DNA of 64,000 bases from the NCBI GenBank assembly GCA_037349105.1, contig JAYJMM010000037.1, forward strand, positions 3,162,001 to 3,226,000. Reading direction: 5' to 3'. Every line of letters starts with the position of its first letter. The stretch's first letter is position 1. This DNA is from Limnomonas spitsbergensis (Eukaryota > Chlorophyta > Chlorophyceae > Chlamydomonadales). Positions 59,601 to 64,000 of the stretch are shown piece by piece. The position numbers and the translations under genes were made by a program. The notes beneath the pieces were generated by a model. It made no database searches, was not told where the DNA came from, and saw only the letters and a list, made by a program, of their open reading frames with translations.

Positions 59601-59995
59601 TCAGCACACTTCAGTTACGTTTAACTTGACTTCAACCTCCGCCAGGAGGGCTTGGCGGACCAAGAATCAATTTTTGCGACTCACTATGTTGTACAGAACA
59701 GCAAACTCGACAACACCCAGGTTACCTGGTACTCCCACACTGTGCTGTACAGTTCCATTTGCAAATCGGCCTGGTACGCACGGTTTACCAGTGTTTTGCA
59801 TGCATGGCCATTGGCATAAGCGCAAGTAAAACTGCATGCCTGCATGGGCTTAGTCTGGTGTGCACTGAAATAAAAAATGCATTTGCGCCACTCACCATAT
59901 TATACAGGTACAGAATGGCGAGCTCCACCTCAGAATGTTCCAGGTAGCCGTTCTTGTCGATGTCGACGCGATCAAAACATCGGTCACAAACGAAC
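56657..59995 (-). CDS. EF-hand calcium-binding protein gene (partial, four exons)
   Basis: Minus-strand exons 59,995-59,896; 58,632-58,579; 57,920-57,858; 56,735-56,657 join in phase to 98 codons. The first EF-hand is in exon 1 (FDRVDIDKNGYLEHSEVE: Asp, Asp, Asn, Tyr and Glu at the loop positions). Exon 2 encodes the linker FNKRLPGWQEPPSRKVIQ. Exon 3 holds the second EF-hand (LFDMDGNGKLDKMEFQE, all canonical ligands). Exon 4 encodes an amphipathic stretch (FASSFTKSGPDAFFARIGRN). Introns are GT-AG except the one after exon 2, which uses GC ('cag|gcaagt'). The paired loops predict a calcium-dependent sensor or regulator; partners are unknown. The start and the end are not identified: exon 1 begins within a codon and exon 4 ends one base into one. 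Several exons have partial tandem copies nearby. Confidence 0.75.
56960..56999 (-). pseudogene. Partial copy of EF-hand gene exon 4
   Basis: Minus strand: acceptor 'gctcag' followed by codons for FASSFTNGVATA and a stop, copying the start of exon 4 (FASSFTKSGPDA) about 260 bp upstream of it. If used in splicing it would end the protein early. Confidence 0.55.
57195..57385. mobile_element. MITE-like repeat, copy 3, in an EF-hand gene intron
   Basis: Diverged relative of 47,708 and 51,780 copies ('gtcgattgacacaaaacctgg', 'tgtagctgagatgtagctga'). Ends 'ttttagtggtta' and 'taaccactgcaaaa' are inverted repeats of each other. Confidence 0.5.
57940..58015. repeat. 18-bp tandem repeat beside EF-hand exon 3
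   Basis: About four units of 'agggtgagccacttaacc' with variants, in the intron about 20-95 bases before the exon 3 acceptor (minus sense). Confidence 0.7.
58322..58620 (-). repeat. Tandem partial copies of EF-hand exon 2 (about 119-bp unit)
   Basis: Exon 2 plus adjoining intron occurs three times. After the complete copy (58,632-58,579), two more carry the codons for WQEPPSRKVIQ or WQEPPSRKFKQ without the first part of the exon. The middle copy keeps a similar 3' edge ('cag|gcacgt'). Confidence 0.75.
59686..59730 (-). pseudogene. Partial copy of EF-hand gene exon 1 end
   Basis: Codons for VVEFAVLYNI followed by donor 'gtgagtcgc' parallel the end of exon 1 (EVELAILYLYNM, then 'gtgagtggc') about 200 bp away. 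Confidence 0.5.
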
Positions 59996-62520
59996 CTGAT
60001 GTGGGCTCGGCCATCAAGGCATTGAAACTAGTAAGTCGTCCATAGGCCTGTGGATACCTCAGGAGCGATGCGATATTCAAATCGCACTAAAATGTCGGGA
60101 CGCTTTAGTTGCTTCATGCGCGACAATCGACGGTTGGTGAGCATGTAAACCAGGGGGACCCCCTAATGTAAACTGCCATTTAGTAGGTTTTAAGACAAGC
60201 AGAAAGGAGGCCGAGGATTAAGAACCCTTCTGTTTACATCACACTCTTAACCAGCAGAGCAGACTCATGTGCAAGAGTGCGGTGAGCAAGGTATCTAGCG
60301 GTATCCAGTAATCCAAACCCTGCCATCTATCCTGTCGCTGTTTGTAGAATGCTTATTAGAGCCTTCTACCATTTTGGTGTCAGAGTCTCTCGTCGTTGTC
60401 GACCGTTAATCCACCTGAACTACGTGCTGCATACAGCTTTCGCAGCCATGGTCTGCACCAACCCTTCTACTGACCAACCTGAAGGCATGCTTCGCGATGA
60501 AGTTAAAGAAACCCATATTTAATAAAAAGAAAGAAAAGAGAACGCCGATGCGGCGTGGATTTTGGGAAGTACAGGTTGACGAGACGCCCAAGCCCCGGTC
60601 TGTATACCCTTAATATCCAGAGATACTACAATATGATGCCCGTGGGGATGCCTCTCAGGCGTTGTGTACGGCAGTACCGCATGGTGGATCACGTTACTCA
60701 AAATTGACTAAAATGGTCTTTCAGGAAGACAGGATGGGCTTCACGTTCCTGTTTTTCTTCAAATCGGCTCACATGCACGAGACTAATCCATATGTTACTG
60801 TCTATTTTAATGGACACCGTGCGCTGCTTTGCCTTGCATTGAAGATGACATGCCCATGGACCAGCACTTAAGAGTTACCTCATTTTTTGGGCCGGGCCTT
60901 TTGTTCCCTACTTGATTCTATCCTCTCCTTGATTTTGCTCAGTTGAGCGCTACGGTAGGATCTGGACGGGCTGGGTAATCTTCATACTGCCTTTCCTTTT
61001 CGGGGTAATCTTGCCCTTCCCCTTTTTCTTCCGCTCTCCCCTACCCATTAATTTATTTCCCTCGCCATTCGACAGTCGGGCGCCCACGCGGCCGAGCCTT
61101 TTAGAAGCATGGACCAGAGGTGTTACGTCATTCATTGGCATATCCAATACTCTTCATGCAGCCTTGCCCCTCCGGGGATATTGCATCGTCTATAGACGAG
61201 GCCCAGATGGAGGCCATTATTTCGAATACCGGTACCGTATTGCAACTCTGAATTCGTTTTTATTGAATTTCGTCAGCCCTTACATGCCGCTCGTATTAAA
61301 ATAATTACGACTTCACATTAATGACTCGTAAAGTCACTGACAACTAGATTTCCACATTTTTACATTTTCTTCATTTCATCGCTTTAAAAGCCCCCAAATT
61401 ACACACAAGCATTACAAAATATGACAAAAGTCCCGGAAAGGGCCTAGGAACAACACAAACCGGAAGCCAGCTGACAACACTCACATTGGCAGTACACGAC
61501 GCTCGTGCCAGATCTGTGTTAACATTCAAATGCTCATAACTTCCAACCAACCTGAATATATTGGCATTGTGGCATACTCAACTTCAAATCCCGAACACAA
61601 CGTTCCTGGCATCAGCTACTACTACCTGGCCCTCCTAAGCGCCCTCTCCTGGTGGGCCTCACCCTCTCTCAGGAGCCTTCTTGTGCATGGCCCAGAGGTG
61701 TAACATCATTGACCCTCTATCAAGAGGGCAGTCCAACAGCCTGTGGGCCATCTGACCTCTCCAGTCTGCTGGATTGCGGCCGAAGGCATTACCTAAGACT
61801 ATCAAGCAACAGGTACAGAATAAGTCCCACCGATTCGTTCTTATTGCGCACCGTAGGCAAAAACAGGGTTTGCACCCTCCCCCTGTCTAGGGCACTGGGT
61901 TGTAAGTTCCTGCCCCATCAAATAAGATGTGAGTTTGGCTGCACCTTGGATTGGATTGCTGGGCTCCACATTCATGCCCTCTCACATAAGAGTGTTTGCG
62001 ATCAGCACATCTGTTCGACTCGGGTTCTTTTTCAATAAAATTTAACCAACCTACCGCCATTGTCCACTTCTATGGCTCTGGCAGGCCCGAACATTGCAGA
62101 GAGAGAGGCTTTTCATGCCCACCACTGCTACCCAGGACCCTCCACACGAGATGCCGGCTGACACTCCTTAACAGAGGGACAGGACACAGCGACATCGCGG
62201 CGTCCAACCGCCAAAAACGCAGCACCGCATTTCGTTATCCACACTCCATCCTCAGTCACACCCGCATCCTAGCAATGTTCCTTGCAGCCTCTATACAGCT
62301 GCTCAATATGCTCTAACTCCGAGCTGCCGGTTGATTGTGTCGTATTCATCGCAGGCTGGCAGCTTCATGGAGTGCGCCTGCGGGTTCAGGGTGTAGGGTT
62401 AAAATATAATATTTAAAATGTCCTTTTCACAAAAAGAGTTACCACAGTCAAGTGCTCAGGGTCCCCGACATGAAGCACACCTGCGCCCGTTGGTTCCATG
62501 AGTACGTGAGCCGCTGCTTG
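59996..62520. other. Repeat-bearing region without recognised gene
   Basis: Contains the pyrimidine tract plus GC-rich box at 61,010-61,130 and a degraded form at 61,640-61,710, as at 20.9 and 56.4 kb. Short open frames on both strands lack splice context. No exon is supported. Confidence 0.45.
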
Positions 62521-62525
62521 TGAAG

Positions 62526-62845
62526 CCGCTCTTGATTGCAGCGCTGACCCAACTGCTCATAGTAGTCACTTTCAACCTGCAGTTGGGGATCGAGGCCAAA
62601 CCTCTATTCATATTAGGGTGTCTCAGCTACAATTCAGCTACATCACGGTCTCTTGATTGTAGCGATGACCCAACTGCTCGCTGGAGTCGCTTACAACCAG
62701 CAGTTGGGGTTTTAGGCAAATCCTTTTTCCATTTATCAGCGCTGAAGCTACAATTCGGCTGCATCGCAAGCAGCTGATTGCAGCGCTGACCCAAGCGCTC
62801 AGTATAGTCACTTCAAAACTAGCAGCTGGATTTTTACGCCAACAA
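62526..62845. repeat. Imperfect tandem, about 122 bp, 2.6 copies
   Basis: Each unit carries 'gattgcagcgctgacccaa', 'gtcacttt' and 'agctacaattcagctac'. The minus strand of each reads approximately EVTxxSxWVSAAI, so an exon may have been multiplied here too. Unproven. Confidence 0.65.
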
Positions 62846-63057
62846 ACCTCCCTATCTGGATGCACAGGTCCCTATACACTCCTTTTGGGCCCATGGACTA
62901 TATATCTGTAAATATGAAACCTGGAAATATCTATACGACATCTTCCTGGTACTTCAATCCGATATATCTGGGGAAACCTTGTTTACAACTTCGTGACAAA
63001 TAATATTCGAGTGATACGGTATCTGAGAATTTGAAAGCAGTGTTGAGGTCTGCGCAC

Positions 63058-63162
63058 CTGCCGCTCCACTTGCATGCGAGACGTCGTAAATTGTGGAAAC
63101 GATCGTTCAAACTCTTGCCAACTCTTGACAAAGTAAGGCAGCTGTAACCTGGACGTGATGAC
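63058..63162 (-). CDS. Candidate exon, unknown protein (minus)
   Basis: A 105-nt open segment (35 codons) lies between a good acceptor ('gatgtgcag') and a donor ('gtgcgc'). It encodes VITSRLQLPYFVKSWQEFER and then SFPQFTTSRMQVERQ, a charged helical-looking peptide. It lies upstream of the EF-hand exons on the same strand and could be an earlier exon of that gene, though 3 kb separates them. No family recognised. Confidence 0.4.
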
Positions 63163-63424
63163 CTGCACATCAGGGTTAAGAGGTCGGGGTTGAGGTATTA
63201 CCGTAGAACCGAATTGACTCCGGGCAGCAAACAATATTTTGGCCTGCGCGGAGTGTGCTGCACGCTTATATTAGTTCAAACATCGCCGCTGCGCGGAGTG
63301 TCAGTCCAAAATGATCATTTTGGAGATGTGGCAGCGCGGTATGAATTGAAAACCACAAAAAGCAAAAACAAAGCGTGAGCGCAACTGTTATGGATTCGGC
63401 ATCCGTTCATTGATCCTTGTCAAG

Positions 63425-63885
63425 CCTGATCAAGTTGTCCAGCATGACACAACCGGTGACTCAGATGAGCACTACTGGTATCTAGCAAGACTGCTCAGTT
63501 CAGGGCAGTGGGCCTCCTCCACCAGGGCCTAGTCACTATTGCAAACGCTCGGCAGACACGGCAAGACAGCACAACGGGGCTGAGAGTCACGAACTTCAAC
63601 GTGGACTAGTGATCACGCCTGACCTCTGACGAGCATCAAACAGAGGTTTGACTGAGTTCGACTGTTCTGGCTGACAGCACGTTCCAATTGATGGAGGAAA
63701 GAAAACGTAAAGAAATATGAAAGGTTTCGGAACTTCCTCTTGACGTTCCTCCAGCCCTGTTCCACGAGGAGTGAGATAAAGGACCAATGGCGACAGTTAT
63801 GTATGCACGGGATATTATCGCAACGCCCTTTCCCGCAGAGTCTGATCAAGTTGTCCAGCATTACACTACTGGTGACTCTCGCTTT
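63425..63885. repeat. Pair of direct repeats about 415 bp apart
   Basis: 'tgatcaagttgtccagca' at about 63,428 and 63,843, each followed by a similar 'ttacactactggtgactc' type sequence. The rest of 63,240-64,000 shows no gene. Confidence 0.6.
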
Positions 63886-64000
63886 GCCGCCCCTGTCCAC
63901 GCCAAATCGCTCGAATACATAAAAGTTACAGAAAAACTAGCGAACAAAGCCTTATGGACAGGAAGGGACAGGAGAACTATCCCTGCTACACTGGCACTGC

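Overview
The window is eukaryotic nuclear DNA. Its recognisable genes are split by short GT-AG introns (one GC-AG) with exact phase conservation between paralogues. There are no operons, Shine-Dalgarno sites, tRNA or rRNA genes. Most of the sequence is dispersed repeats, tandem arrays, non-LTR retrotransposon tails and small inverted-repeat elements. Gene types and texture fit a repeat-rich green alga. From memory it resembles prasinophyte assemblies of the Cymbomonas kind, but that attribution is unverified.

The backbone is a duplicated block of fixed order: (i) retroelement 3' tail; (ii) a small exon 'Z'; (iii) a 37-bp or 29-bp minisatellite; (iv) an exon 'P' of about 29 codons; (v) a degraded coiled-coil-like exon 'EEIQ'; (vi) an antisense exon cluster 'T'; (vii) a five-exon BTB/POZ plus seven-blade WD40 gene with a conserved 3' flank. 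Partial or full copies run at 1.5-9.4 kb (no BTB gene), 9.6-19.7 kb (gene A), 20.1-37.3 kb (gene B), and inverted at 40.5-47.6 kb (gene C). A fourth BTB-WD40 gene (D, minus strand) lies at 49.7-52.5 kb. A and D look intact. B carries a nonsense codon and a 5.7-kb 29-bp array inside its third WD blade. C is a pseudogene with several lesions.

The right end (53-64 kb) has different content: a 778-bp element with perfect 18-bp terminal inverted repeats, a 27-bp minisatellite, a minus-strand EF-hand gene whose exons are surrounded by partial tandem copies of themselves, repeated GC-rich boxes, and one further candidate exon.

The most informative result concerns the birth of two minisatellites. 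Each large array sits where a duplicated sister copy still has single-copy sequence, and in that sequence a 4-nt direct repeat is spaced by exactly one array unit (14 nt in one case, 29 nt in the other). Arrays with units of 14, 29 and 37 bp are not multiples of three but lack stops in all frames of at least one strand, so they read as very long ORFs. I treat those as repeat artefacts, except where the gene B array interrupts real coding sequence in frame.
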